Shown here: positions 21,153 through 29,958 of the stretch, in pieces
How positions within the stretch are numbered: position 1 is the stretch's first letter
Layout: the number at the start of each line of letters is the position of its first letter
IMG/VR virus record: IMGVR_UViG_3300042939_000422
Coordinates: 1 to 43,725 of that record
Origin: a virus
DNA length: 43,725 bases
Direction: 5' to 3' (one strand)
Notes under the pieces: model-generated
What the model was told of the DNA's origin: nothing
Database searches by the model: none
Seen by the model: the letters and a program-made list of their open reading frames with translations, nothing else
Translations under genes and position numbers: made by a program

Positions 21153-24100
21153 TTAGTTGGCGATGTTTGCTGGGTTGTTGGCGATGAGGTCCAGAAGGCG
21201 ATTGGCCTCCTTTTGAAGTTCCACGAGGCTGTTCTGGTCCCTCGCCGCGTCGTCTCCGCGGAGAAGGCGGGATAGTTCCCGCGAGCCTTCGACCGTCGAG
21301 GCGTCGGCGACATTGAGGGCTGCGCGCGACGGGCCGCGCAGGATGGCGTTCTGAACTTGGTCGGCGAGACTGAAGATGGTTGGGGCTTGCTGGCGGGATG
21401 CCTCCTCTTGCAGCCTCCTGCGCGCCTGGTCACCCTCGTTCTGGATACCGGGGATGTCGCCGAACCTAAAGTCCCTAGCAGCCTCGGCCGCGCGTTGGTT
21501 GATCTCTGCGTCCAACTCCCGCAACTGCTGATCGAGTTCACGACGCGCTCGCTGGCCGGGGCGAAGGAGCAGTTCTCTGCCGCGGTTCTCGGCCAATTGC
21601 CTCTGCTCAATGCGGGTGCTGTTGTCCCTGGCCGCGCGAACAGCAGGCGACCCCTCGATTTGCCGATCGACCTGATCCTGCAGGCGTCTCCGCTCCTCAA
21701 TGAGGGCCGTCCTGTCTTGGGTCGTGCCGGCACCGGAGTTCAATTGCTCGTCGATTTCGCGAAGCCGCGCGAATGTCTGATTGGGCGGATTGTTTGGATC
21801 CTGCGCAAGGCGCTCCAGTCGGTCTCGCTCCTTGGCGACCGTCTCCTCTACCGCCCTATTGGCCGCCCTTTGTTCTTCAACATTCCGCCTAGCGCGATCC
21901 CTGTCCGCCCGCGTCGGAATATCTGCGCCGCGGCCTGGAGCAAGGCGCTGCCGGCGGATGTCGTCGTCGCGCTGCTGCGCTGCCTGCAGGTTGCTTTCTG
22001 CTTCGGCCGTGGCGCGGGCAAGCGCCTCCGAGAATCGCTTCAGTCCGAGCGTGGCGGCCTCGATTTCCGCAATTTGCCTGTTTGTGGCTTCGAGGGCCTG
22101 CTGCGCGTTTTTGTCGCCTGGGGTGCGCGAAAGATCTGTAATGATTTCAGCGCGGCGAGCCTCCAACTCGCGGAGCCGACGCGCAATCACGCCGGACTCT
22201 GCCCCTGACTCCTGCAAGTTCGCGCGTGTCCTGTCAGCGCGGGCGGCAAACAGCGACTGTCCGTCCACCTGCCGGCGCCGCTCAACGGCGCGTGCGTCCG
22301 CGAGGGCCGCGTCCCTGCCTCGACGTCCGGCCTCGATTTTTCTGCTTTCCTCATCAACGATTTCATTTCGGCGAGAAAGCGTTATGTCCTTGGACTCAAG
22401 AAGGGCGTTTGCCTCCGCTATCCTTGCCTCCGACTGGCGGATTTGCTCCGCAAGCCCGTCGAGCCGCGATTGAAGCGCTGCGGCCTCTGGGATACCGTCC
22501 GACAGGGCCTTGGCGGCAAGTTCTTGCGCTTCCGCCAGAGACCTCGCGCCGTCGGCTGCCTTCTTGAAATAGTCTGCCAGACCATTGTCCCCGAGGAGGC
22601 GCAGCCGTTGCTCCTCCAGTTCGCGGATGGTGTTGCTGGCTTCGGTGGCCGCTGCTGTGCGGAACCCGAGGACGTTTGGCCGATCTGCCACGCCCTTGAG
22701 TCGCTCGATGATGTCGTCGAGCGCGTTGACCTGCGCCCTCCTGTCTTCATTGGTGGCACCAAGCGGAACGCTTGCCGCGAGTCGCTCGGCCTGAAGGGCT
22801 GTTCCAGAAAGGACCGGATCGCGCCTGCGAAATCCAAAAAACGCCCCCGGGTCTTGCAGTGCGCCAAAGAACCCGCGAGATGCGATTGCATTGCTCGTAC
22901 CAACGCTGCCGGTTAGCGTCGACTCTGTAAATCGGAGTCGCGCGGCGGCTGCCGAAAGAGAGTTTCTAACGTCAATGCCGGACGGTGGCGGCGCGTCTAG
23001 AAGCGCTCTCCCTGTCTCAAACTCCGACCTGCGCAACTCTGCCTGCAGCCTTCGCCGCGCAATTGCCTGACCCGGATTGTCTGACGCCTCAAGGCGCTGG
23101 CCAATCCTCTCCTGAAGGCCGATTTGCTCAACGGCGCCCGCGTTCGTTGCCAGTAACTCTTTGGCCTTCAGTTCTTGCTGCTGTCTGGCGATCCGCTCCA
23201 GCGCGAGCGCCAGTTCGTTTGCTGACTTGGCGGCAGAAGAGAACCCATCCGCAACAATCCCCTGCCCAATTGACGCAAACCCCTGCGTTATCTGCTGAAG
23301 CAGCGCACGCTGCGCAGAAAGAGTGCTGTTGAGGCCCTTTGTCCTGTCCTCAAGTTGCTGCGATCCGGAAACGTACCGCAAAATGGCACTGATGGCCTGA
23401 CCGCCAAGCACGGCCGACAAGCCAATAAAAAGCCCTGTCGTGGCCGAAAGGCCCGGTATCACGCCAGACTGGCCGAGCAGCAGCCCCAATTGCGTGATGT
23501 TGTTCCCAACCGCGCGCAACTTATATTCCAGCCCGCCGGTCGACGACACGAGGTCGTCGATTGCAAACAGAGCCTGCTGAAACGCCAGTTGCGCTGTCTG
23601 CGCACTGGAGGCAGTGAGCGACCCCGCTTGGTTCCGCGCACGGCGCATGGCGTCTTCGATCTGACGCGTGCCGAACGCACCGCCACTTCTTGCGGCTACG
23701 AACTCTGCGAGTCCTCTAGTCGATTGCCGAATCTCGTTGTCGAGCCTGTCGAGTTCAGCGGCCCTTTCGTCGAGACCCATGTCGCTTGCGGCGACTCTGG
23801 CCATTTGCTGCTGCAGCGCGACGACGCCAGCAGTGACTCGGTCGATTTCGCCCTGGATCTGAATGCGAGACAGACCGTTGGAAATCTGACCGCGAAACTG
23901 CCTTGCCACAGACAGGTCGGCGGCCGCGTCACGGCCGCCTTGCGACAGTTGCTCCGCGCTGCCGCCAGACGCTTGGAGGAAGAGTTCTTCCTGCCGACGC
24001 GCTGCATTGCGGATCTCGACCTGATCCGTGATCTCGGCTTCGACTCTCTGTTGTTCGGCGAGCAGCCCAGCGATCCTTTGCAGCCGAGCCACGGCTTCGT

Positions 24101-25523
24101 TGCGCTGGTTGTTGTTGTTGAGGTTTGTGGCTCTCGTGAGTTCGGCGTTGATCTGACGGTTGATTTCAAGAATGCGATTCGCCTGACGCTCTGCCTCTGG
24201 AGTCCAGAGCGAACGCGCAGACTGCGCTGCCGCCTGCGTCCGCGGAATGATTTCAGAATTGAGCGTTTCGCGATTCAGGTTGATGAACCGCTCGACCGCA
24301 GCACGCCCGCGGCGCGGGTCGTCTTGGGCAAGCCCAGCGACCTGCCGATCGAAGTCGCGTTGTATGCTGCGCCTCGCGAGGTCTCGCGGCGTGAAGATGA
24401 GCGACTCTGTCTGCTGCTGCAGGCCGCGCGTCGTGTTTGCGGCCGAGAGCGATGCGGCGAGCGCGTCGACGGCCTGCTTGGCCTCCCTGGCCGATGCGGT
24501 GCCGCGATTGAACTGCTCGACGACGGCAGCGGCGCCAGAGATCAAGCCGTTGAATTGCTGGCCATTGATCGCCCGCAGTTCGGTCGCCAGCCCAGCCAGA
24601 CGCTCACGAAGCGCGGTCACCTGCCTCTCGGCGCCTGGCGAAACGATTTGCTGGATTGCCGCGGAGTCCAGTTCGCGCTGGAATGACAGGTTGATGGCGT
24701 TCTGCCTGGACGTTTCGTTGTCCAACCTTCGCTGCGCTATGCCCCTGTTTGCCAACTGCAGAGAAGTAACAGGCCGGCCTTCGCGCTCTGCTGTTGCAAT
24801 TTCCAGTTGGTATCTGGCAACCCGCGCGGCCGCGCGAGCGACACGCTCCGCGCTCTCTTCCGCCTGCACGGCAAGGTCCGCGAAGACGTCAGACCGAAAA
24901 GCAGCAGGCACCTCCTGCGCCCTACCGCGCAGCGAGAGCGAACGCTGCAGCGAATCAAGCGCGCGGGGCTGAAAAAACGCACCTCCAGAGTTGTTAGCAT
25001 TGAGCGACCTTGAGAGCCGGTCAAAGTCTCCGACTGCGGCAGTAGCCCGACCGAGCGCTACGAGGCTCGTCCGCAGTGAGTCGATTCGCTGCCTGGAGGC
25101 GTCGTATGTGGTCGCGCCTTCCCCGATTGATCGGTATAGGTCTTGAAAGCCAGCCTGCACTCTTCCGAGTTCAGGGTACAACTGACTCTGCAGAGAGTTT
25201 GCCAGACCTTCGATTAGTCCGCGAACCTGCGTAAGCGGGCGGCCGATGTCCTCGAAGGCGCGAAACTGGTCGCGCAGGCGGCCGACATTCGGCAGGCCGG
25301 CGTCGACGCCCCTGGCCTGGAGTTGCTGGATCTCGCGCAGCGTCCGCTGAAACCGCTGCAACTGGGTCAGCGTGCCGTCCAGCGCCCTGGTGTTGAGGTT
25401 GAACTGGATGCCGCGGGCTTGGCGCGCAAAATCCTGCAGTTCACGCCGGGACTCGCCGATCCGGCGTGTGAAGTCCTGCGTGTTCGCAGTCAGGACCGCG
25501 GAGATTTTGCCGAGCAGGGCCAT
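21153..25523 (-). CDS. tail tape measure protein
   Basis: 1456 aa, the longest gene in the window and in the canonical place right after the frameshifted chaperones. The N-terminus (ALLGKISAVLTANTQDFTRR, then RELQDFARQARGIQFNLN) is typical of tape measures. Most of the protein is Gln/Arg/Glu-rich coiled coil (RLAGLATELRAINGQQFN; RDRARRNVEEQRAANRAVEE). A hydrophobic stretch near residues 660-720 (ATTGLFIGLSAVLGGQAISA) is the usual membrane-active region. At about 1.5 angstrom per residue the tail would be near 0.2 micrometre. No lysozyme or peptidase motif was seen in it. Confidence 0.95.
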   Translation of the reverse strand: MALLGKISAVLTANTQDFTRRIGESRRELQDFARQARGIQFNLNTRALDGTLTQLQRFQRTLREIQQLQARGVDAGLPNVGRLRDQFRAFEDIGRPLTQVRGLIEGLANSLQSQLYPELGRVQAGFQDLYRSIGEGATTYDASRQRIDSLRTSLVALGRATAAVGDFDRLSRSLNANNSGGAFFQPRALDSLQRSLSLRGRAQEVPAAFRSDVFADLAVQAEESAERVARAAARVARYQLEIATAEREGRPVTSLQLANRGIAQRRLDNETSRQNAINLSFQRELDSAAIQQIVSPGAERQVTALRERLAGLATELRAINGQQFNGLISGAAAVVEQFNRGTASAREAKQAVDALAASLSAANTTRGLQQQTESLIFTPRDLARRSIQRDFDRQVAGLAQDDPRRGRAAVERFINLNRETLNSEIIPRTQAAAQSARSLWTPEAERQANRILEINRQINAELTRATNLNNNNQRNEAVARLQRIAGLLAEQQRVEAEITDQVEIRNAARRQEELFLQASGGSAEQLSQGGRDAAADLSVARQFRGQISNGLSRIQIQGEIDRVTAGVVALQQQMARVAASDMGLDERAAELDRLDNEIRQSTRGLAEFVAARSGGAFGTRQIEDAMRRARNQAGSLTASSAQTAQLAFQQALFAIDDLVSSTGGLEYKLRAVGNNITQLGLLLGQSGVIPGLSATTGLFIGLSAVLGGQAISAILRYVSGSQQLEDRTKGLNSTLSAQRALLQQITQGFASIGQGIVADGFSSAAKSANELALALERIARQQQELKAKELLATNAGAVEQIGLQERIGQRLEASDNPGQAIARRRLQAELRRSEFETGRALLDAPPPSGIDVRNSLSAAAARLRFTESTLTGSVGTSNAIASRGFFGALQDPGAFFGFRRRDPVLSGTALQAERLAASVPLGATNEDRRAQVNALDDIIERLKGVADRPNVLGFRTAAATEASNTIRELEEQRLRLLGDNGLADYFKKAADGARSLAEAQELAAKALSDGIPEAAALQSRLDGLAEQIRQSEARIAEANALLESKDITLSRRNEIVDEESRKIEAGRRGRDAALADARAVERRRQVDGQSLFAARADRTRANLQESGAESGVIARRLRELEARRAEIITDLSRTPGDKNAQQALEATNRQIAEIEAATLGLKRFSEALARATAEAESNLQAAQQRDDDIRRQRLAPGRGADIPTRADRDRARRNVEEQRAANRAVEETVAKERDRLERLAQDPNNPPNQTFARLREIDEQLNSGAGTTQDRTALIEERRRLQDQVDRQIEGSPAVRAARDNSTRIEQRQLAENRGRELLLRPGQRARRELDQQLRELDAEINQRAAEAARDFRFGDIPGIQNEGDQARRRLQEEASRQQAPTIFSLADQVQNAILRGPSRAALNVADASTVEGSRELSRLLRGDDAARDQNSLVELQKEANRLLDLIANNPANIAN

Positions 25524-25526
25524 GCC

Positions 25527-26158
25527 TCATCCTTGAAGTTTCTTGAGTTCGTCAAACATTTGGTCAACCGACTGGTGTGGCTTCGCAGTCGATGGAATGA
25601 AAATGTTTTCCTCTGGCACCCGCTTGTAGTTTCCGCTCGCCGCCATCACCGTCCGACACAGCCGCGCCGTCTGCCACCAAGGATCAGGCAGCGGCCAGCG
25701 CTGATCGTAGGCATACCACTCGCTCAACTCCTCGGAGTCGCACTCCGTCAGGAGCCGCTTGACCGTCATGCCCAGTGCCAGCGCTAGGCGGAAATAGAAC
25801 CTCCGCTCTGGTCGGTCGGTGAATCTTTTCCCAGGCTTTCCACAGCCTCCGACGTCAGGGCGTTGTGGCTCCACGCCTTCTCGAACAGACGATTGATCAC
25901 CACGCTCGACTTCTTGCCGAGCAGGTCCAGGTCGTCGTCGGAGAACAGCCGGTCGCCAGAGTCGTCGCACAGCGTCAGCAGGAGAAAGCGGACGCGGAAC
26001 GACTTCATCTTCTGCTCGGCGTAGGACTCCTCGAACGCGTCCCGCTCCAGGCCGGAGAGCGTCTTGATGTAGACGTCGCCGCCCCACTCCGGGACCTTGA
26101 TCGCGTCACTCAACCGAACGTCCTTCGCCGCCAGAATCGCAGCCTTGCTCAAAGCCAT
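25527..26158 (-). CDS. tail assembly chaperone GT, -1 frameshift fusion
   Basis: Product of a programmed -1 frameshift. The first 111 codons are the G frame from ATG 26158; the ribosome then slips on GGGAAAA (25826-25832) and reads 99 more codons to the TGA at 25527, giving ~210 aa. The T part (RPERRFYFRLALALGMTVKR, then LTECDSEELSEWYAYDQRWP) is a classical GpT-like segment (LALxLGMTVxELLxxMxSxELxEWxAY). GT should bring tail-tube subunits to the tape measure during assembly. The T frame has no good start of its own in the expected place. Its stop is 3 nt before the tape-measure ATG. Confidence 0.9.
25784..26158 (-). CDS. tail assembly chaperone G (unshifted product)
   Basis: 124 aa. It starts ALSKAAILAAKDVRLSDAIK and contains WGGDVYIKTLSGLERDAFEE, a pattern common in tail chaperones after the major tail protein (VxVPEWGGxVxVRxLSGxERDAFE). 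It is followed by SFRVRFLLLTLCDDSGDRLF. It is the majority product when no slip occurs and ends at TAG 25784 after a Ser/Asp-rich tail (SLGKDSPTDQSGG). It lies 3 nt after the tail-tube gene. The GT fusion shares its first 111 codons. Confidence 0.9.
   Translation of the reverse strand: MALSKAAILAAKDVRLSDAIKVPEWGGDVYIKTLSGLERDAFEESYAEQKMKSFRVRFLLLTLCDDSGDRLFSDDDLDLLGKKSSVVINRLFEKAWSHNALTSEAVESLGKDSPTDQSGGSISA
25826..25832 (-). other. GGGAAAA -1 ribosomal slippery site
   Basis: In the G frame the codons are CTG GGA AAA GAT, giving the X-XXY-YYZ heptamer G-GGA-AAA. A slip back by one base pairs the tRNAs with GGG AAA and continues with AGA TTC ACC into the T frame. This is the classic arrangement of tail-chaperone genes (lambda uses GGGAAAG). 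Confidence 0.9.
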
Positions 26159-26161
26159 CTG

Positions 26162-26542
26162 TCAGGTCCCCTGGTAGTCGGTAAGGCGAAAAGTCGCAGA
26201 CCCGCGCACCAACTCACCAACGCGGGCCTCCGTGTTTGCAGACTCAAGGATCGCGCGCCTTGTGACCGACCAAGACGGCGACGAAAAGGTCAACTGGCCG
26301 ACGCCGCGGACAATCGCCGCGACGTCGCCGGTCGACGGCGTGGCCAAGAAGTCCAGCGACACGCTGCCGCCAGACCACTCGCCGGTCGGCACGAGGACGG
26401 CGTAGCCCGCTGGGTCGGACGGAGACGTCATATCGACGACCTCCGCAACCGGCGTCTCGACACTGATGCCGACGACGTTCCCCTGGAAACTGCCCCGCGA
26501 ACCGGCAAACGTGAAGGTTGCGCCTTGAGCAGATAAGGCCAT
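26162..26542 (-). CDS. tail tube protein paralogue 2
   Basis: 126 aa, clearly related to the gene just upstream (26558-26890). Both begin with SAQG-x-TFTF-x-G and end with VG-(E/D)-(L/F)-VRGSATFRL. It is beta-rich (FQGNVVGISVETPVAEVVDM; WSGGSVSLDFLATPSTGDVA). Proteins of this length and position (before the G/GT chaperones) are major tail-tube subunits. GGAGGG precedes ATG 26542. Which of the two copies makes the tube cannot be told; one may be a specialised or minor form. Confidence 0.75.
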   Translation of the reverse strand: MALSAQGATFTFAGSRGSFQGNVVGISVETPVAEVVDMTSPSDPAGYAVLVPTGEWSGGSVSLDFLATPSTGDVAAIVRGVGQLTFSSPSWSVTRRAILESANTEARVGELVRGSATFRLTDYQGT

Positions 26543-26557
26543 CGGACCCTCCGGTCG

Positions 26558-26890
26558 TCAGGCGAGCCGGAAGGTCGCAGAGCCTCGCACGAAGTCGCCG
26601 ACCGAGCCGCCAAGGGACGCGCTGGAGATCGTCGCGTTGCCGCTGAAGGACAGGGGGCCGCTGATGGACAGGGCACCGGACTGGCCAGCGGTGAGAATCG
26701 TGCTGTTGTAGTAGTCGATCTGCACCTCGCGGTCGGTGGCGAAGCCGCCGACGAAGATCCGGCGGGCGTTCGGGGCAACGCCGAGGTGGGTCGCGTCGAG
26801 GAGATCCTGCGTGTCATTGACCTGCACCGAGGTGACGGTGATAGTCGTACCGCCAAACGTGAACGTAAGTCCCTGTGCCGACGTTGACAT
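26558..26890 (-). CDS. tail tube protein paralogue 1
   Basis: 110 aa with an AGGAGG ribosome-binding site before ATG 26890. N-terminus STSAQGLTFTFGGTTITVTS; the middle VQIDYYNSTILTAGQSGALS; the end FVRGSATFRLA. It has the compact, beta-only style of siphovirus tail-tube proteins and shares both ends with the next gene, consistent with tandem duplication and divergence in the middle. It follows the tail terminator gene, the normal order. Confidence 0.75.
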   Translation of the reverse strand: MSTSAQGLTFTFGGTTITVTSVQVNDTQDLLDATHLGVAPNARRIFVGGFATDREVQIDYYNSTILTAGQSGALSISGPLSFSGNATISSASLGGSVGDFVRGSATFRLA

Positions 26891-26917
26891 TCTGGTGCGC
26901 CTCCTTGCGCGATTGTG

Positions 26918-27346
26918 TTAGCCGGTCGCCTCTGACCAGCGAACCTGAAAAAGTTGTCTGACTTCGTATGCCGGCGGCAGTTGTGCCCCAACCGCCGTGG
27001 GGTCGAGGAAGTCGTCCACTTCGGAGACTAGCCTCATATCATGTATTGTAACCCCGGACAGCGTCCCGGTGTGGCAATCCAGGGCCAGCCGCACCTCGTC
27101 TGACAGAGCCTTGGCGCCTTCGTAGGTCAGCGCCCAGGAGGCCACCTGGAGCGACACCTCTGGCATGAACAACGGGGTGTTGGTGAGGGTGCCCTCGCGG
27201 CGCACGTTGGCCCGCTTGTAGATGATGAACGGCATCGACGCCCCCTTGGGGACGGCGATCGGGTAGACCTGAAACCCGACCAGCCGGGCCACCGCCGGGG
27301 ACGAGACGAGTTTCATGTAGATGTGCTGCTCTGGGAGCAAAAGCAT
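26918..27346 (-). CDS. tail terminator / completion protein (DUF3168-like)
   Basis: 142 aa. The pattern is that of DUF3168 tail-completion proteins: an N-terminal helix with VSSPAVARLVGFQVYPIAVP, the strand PFIIYKRANVRREGTLTN, a helix with YEGAKALSDEVRLALD, the strand IHDMRLVSEVDDFLDP and the final strand YEVRQLFQVRWSE. DUF3168 proteins cap the tail tube and join it to the head connector. ATG 27346 overlaps the previous TAA (TAATG). The neighbours (HK97 gp10-like, tail tube) agree. Confidence 0.85.
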   Translation of the reverse strand: MLLLPEQHIYMKLVSSPAVARLVGFQVYPIAVPKGASMPFIIYKRANVRREGTLTNTPLFMPEVSLQVASWALTYEGAKALSDEVRLALDCHTGTLSGVTIHDMRLVSEVDDFLDPTAVGAQLPPAYEVRQLFQVRWSEATG

Positions 27347-28065
27347 TACAAGGCCCCTGCGACGGCGCTATTGATGGCCTCGATCAGGCCGTTGCGAATG
27401 ATGGCCTGGGCCTGGGAGCGGCGGGCCGTGATCGTATTTTCCATCAAGTGGTATCCGGGCATCTCGCCGTAGTCCTCGCCGGGGCGAAGCGTGAAGACGC
27501 CGCCGTTGGGCAGGAAGTCGTGCGTATACCCCCTGCCCGCCCGCGCCTGACGCGTCGGCTCACGCCACGAAGACATGAGGAAGTAGTAGCCGCGGGACCG
27601 GGCGGCAAACTTGTCGCTATCCTCCAGTTTGGCGACCTTGGTCATCCGCATATTGATGGACTGGTGGACGTTGATGTACGTCTTTCTGGTGCCGCGGGTG
27701 GACGGCCTGCGGCGGCCGTTCGACCCGAACTCGACCAGCCAACTGTGATTGCCGCTGGCCTGCTGCCCAGTGGCCCCCACGCTGCCGGTATGCCGCGGGC
27801 CGGCGATCGCCACGGACACGCCGGGCCGATACGTCTTTGTCTTGATGGTCGTGCTTTTGGCGAGGTTGCCAGTGGCGTCGTGCCGCAGGGCGGCCGCCCG
27901 GTAGGTGTCGCGGATCGGCCTCGCGGCCCGGCGCAGGATCTTCTCCAGTTCCTCGCCGGCCGACAGCACTCCGGCGATATTTTCGAGCGTGTCCAGTACC
28001 GGACGGACGCCCTCGACGCCAATGCGGATAAACGCCTGCGCGCGCCCAAAGTTGTCTACAGCCAT
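27346..28065 (-). CDS. HK97 gp10-like neck/tail-completion protein
   Basis: 239 aa from ATG 28065 (TGATG with the head-tail joining gene). Landmarks of the HK97-gp10 family: a helical N-terminus (VLDTLENIAGVLSAGEELEK), LRRAARPIRDTYRAAALRHD, then a strand GPGVSVAIAGPRHT-like region and the LVEFGSN motif (SWLVEFGSNGRRR). It is longer than the ~140-aa norm because of an insertion with TRKTYINVHQSINMRMTKVA and a C-terminal part. It should sit at the head-tail junction. The open frame to 28479 is rejected because it overlaps the real upstream gene. Confidence 0.8.
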   Translation of the reverse strand: MAVDNFGRAQAFIRIGVEGVRPVLDTLENIAGVLSAGEELEKILRRAARPIRDTYRAAALRHDATGNLAKSTTIKTKTYRPGVSVAIAGPRHTGSVGATGQQASGNHSWLVEFGSNGRRRPSTRGTRKTYINVHQSINMRMTKVAKLEDSDKFAARSRGYYFLMSSWREPTRQARAGRGYTHDFLPNGGVFTLRPGEDYGEMPGYHLMENTITARRSQAQAIIRNGLIEAINSAVAGAL

Positions 28066-28379
28066 CACTGCACCTCTCGGGCAAGGATTTCCAGGGCCGT
28101 GCGGTTGTCCCGCTCGACAACGCTGGCTATCTCCATTGTGCGCCCACGCCAAATCAGCCGCTGGGTGTGGGTGACGCTGGGGCGGTAGCGGATGCGAAAG
28201 CGGTGCGTGGCGATCAGGTTGGCCTGCTGGGCCTGCAGGATGTCCCGCGTCGATAGGCCGTCTGCGCTGGCCCAGACCGTCGCGACGTTGGCCCACGACA
28301 GGGTCGTGTCTCCGGTCGGCGTCCGGCTCTCGGACGGCGACTGAATCGTCACGCGCTCCCGCATCTTGCCGATGATCAT
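28065..28379 (-). CDS. head closure / head-tail joining protein
   Basis: 104 aa. Sequence MIIGKMRERVTIQSPSESRT, then WANVATVWASADGLSTRDIL, then THRFRIRYRPSVTHTQRLIW, then EIASVVERDNRTALEILARE is the Phage_H_T_join (SPP1 gp16 / HK97 gp7-like) pattern: MR.RVTIQ, W..VATVWA, TH...IRYR...I...R.I....I......R..L...A.E. It closes the portal vertex after packaging. ATG 28379 overlaps the preceding TGA (ATGA). Confidence 0.85.
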   Translation of the reverse strand: MIIGKMRERVTIQSPSESRTPTGDTTLSWANVATVWASADGLSTRDILQAQQANLIATHRFRIRYRPSVTHTQRLIWRGRTMEIASVVERDNRTALEILAREVQ

Positions 28380-28828
28380 GCCACCGTGCCCTCGCCGATG
28401 AGGACGATGTCGTAGGACGCGCCTGCGGATCCCGTGACCGTGACTCCGGAGGCCGCCATTCCGGCGGCTGAAGGGTCAAACTGCGCGGCCGCGGCGCCTG
28501 GGGCGACCGTCTGGCCGGAGAACGGCGAGCCAGTGAACGTCAGGGTCGCCGTGCCGGAGTTCCGGACATACCAACCCTTGACCGCCGTGATGGTCACCGT
28601 GGCCGGCGATCCGTCCCGCGTGTCCGGCAGGGAGGCGAGATTGAGGACTTCGGAGGCGCCGGCAAGAGTCTTTGTGCCGCTCCAGGCGACCTGCGCCTGC
28701 CCGGCCCCAGCGCCATCTCCGAGGGACAGTGCATAGGAAACAGGCGTCGTCCGCAGCGTGCGGGAAATGTCGCCGGCAGACGACTCGTGGGCGACAAGCG
28801 AAAGGACGATCTGCGAAGAGAATGCCAT
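28376..28828 (-). CDS. beta-rich head/neck accessory protein
   Basis: 150 aa, Ala/Gly/Ser/Thr-rich all-beta (SSQIVLSLVAHESSAGDISR; GTATLTFTGSPFSGQTVAPG; SAGASYDIVLIGEGTVA). No family was recognised; size and place between connector genes suggest a decoration or head-completion protein. The 18 bases around its start (stop of the previous gene, then ATGGC) are identical to those at the chaperone G start near 26160. It is coupled to the head-tail joining gene by ATGA. Confidence 0.6.
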   Translation of the reverse strand: MAFSSQIVLSLVAHESSAGDISRTLRTTPVSYALSLGDGAGAGQAQVAWSGTKTLAGASEVLNLASLPDTRDGSPATVTITAVKGWYVRNSGTATLTFTGSPFSGQTVAPGAAAAQFDPSAAGMAASGVTVTGSAGASYDIVLIGEGTVA

Positions 28829-28831
28829 CTG

Positions 28832-29317
28832 TCAGGTCCCCATGACGTAGATTTCGTACTGCTGCCCGGCCGTGCCGCCGATGCGGAGGATGCTGCCGCC
28901 GACCGTCGTGCCGAATCCGATCGAGTTCGGGCAGCAGAGCAGCATCGCGCCGCCCTCGCGGATCGGGTAGCCACGAAGCGTGAGCGATCCGAGGTTGATC
29001 ATCGGGCTGAAGTTCCACGACGTTACGTCCTGGCGAAACAGGCTGAACTGGCTGCCCGTCCAGCCGGCAGACAGGGCGATCTGGTGGGTGGCCGACAGGT
29101 TCTTGATGCACAGAAGTTTCACGGTCGAGATGCCGACTGCGGCAAAGTCGATTTCGTCATACCCTCCGGAGAACGTCCGGCGGTCGCTCCATACCGTCGT
29201 GCAGTCGCCTACGTCGAACGAGAACGAAAGCGGGCTTTCGGTGAGCGATTGCGTCAGCCCCGCCGACGACGTCGACCGGGCCGTGATGCTTGCCGTGGCT
29301 TTTGCGACTAGCGTCAT
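28832..29317 (-). CDS. beta-rich head/neck accessory protein
   Basis: 161 aa from ATG 29317, overlapping the connector gene stop as ATGA. All-beta composition (TLVAKATASITARSTSSAGL; ISTVKLLCIKNLSATHQIAL; NLGSLTLRGYPIREGGAMLL), ending AGQQYEIYVMGT. The style resembles the preceding and following accessory proteins. Not recognised; a structural virion role is inferred from operon position. A longer frame (to 29536) lies over the connector gene and is rejected. Confidence 0.6.
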   Translation of the reverse strand: MTLVAKATASITARSTSSAGLTQSLTESPLSFSFDVGDCTTVWSDRRTFSGGYDEIDFAAVGISTVKLLCIKNLSATHQIALSAGWTGSQFSLFRQDVTSWNFSPMINLGSLTLRGYPIREGGAMLLCCPNSIGFGTTVGGSILRIGGTAGQQYEIYVMGT

Positions 29318-29958
29318 CGGTATCCGCCCCAGCCCGACACCGCCAGCAGCGTCTCGAAGGTAGCCGGAATCGGCATCTGCATCCCCTGCACGACGGGCTG
29401 GCGAGCCTCGTACCAGTGGGCCACAAGCAGCAGAATCAGGTGCTTGAGAACGCCCGGGACGGCCGCGCCGGAGGCGCCGTAGCCGGCGGTCCAACTCACG
29501 GTGACGCTGTTTTCGTCGCCGCGAACAGCCGGCCACACGCCACCGTACACGGGGAATGCGCGCCCAGGCGTGACGTAGAAGTCGATCTGGAACGCTCCAG
29601 TGGCACTCGTGAGCGTCTGGTTCGTTCCGCCCTCGTCACGGTAGACGATCGTGACCGTCTGGTTCTGCATCGGCGGCCGAGGCAGGATGATTTCCCACAG
29701 CGGGAACGTGTCGTAGCGGGCCTCCCAGACCGTCGAAATCATGGAGACGTCCAGGACGTCCTCGACGTACTCCCTGGCCGTGGAGACCAGCGTAGAGATG
29801 TAGGCGTCATCGTCGCTCGTATCGACGCGGCACTGCACTTTGGCTTCTGCAAGCGTGACCGGCTCGACGGCCGGGGCCGTGTGCCTGCGGAGGCTGCGGT
29901 ACGGCGTGATTCCGGAGTCCGGCTGCTGCGGCGACCCGTAGCGGATGGTGACAGTCAC
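29314..29958 (-). CDS. head-tail connector protein (gp6-like)
   Basis: 214 aa. It contains VEPVTLAEAKVQCRVDTSDD, then AYISTLVSTAREYVEDVLDV, the helical core of gp6-like connectors (LxEAKxHLRVDxxxEDxxIxxLIxAAxxxxExxxxR). The long second half is beta (LPRPPMQNQTVTIVYRDEGG, then SVTVSWTAGYGASGAAVPGV) and ends with the helix LKHLILLLVAHWYEARQP. This is the typical layout of the phage gp8/gp6 connector family. It forms a dodecameric ring under the portal. It is coupled to its neighbours by ATGA on both sides. Confidence 0.88.
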   Translation of the reverse strand: MTVTIRYGSPQQPDSGITPYRSLRRHTAPAVEPVTLAEAKVQCRVDTSDDDAYISTLVSTAREYVEDVLDVSMISTVWEARYDTFPLWEIILPRPPMQNQTVTIVYRDEGGTNQTLTSATGAFQIDFYVTPGRAFPVYGGVWPAVRGDENSVTVSWTAGYGASGAAVPGVLKHLILLLVAHWYEARQPVVQGMQMPIPATFETLLAVSGWGGYR

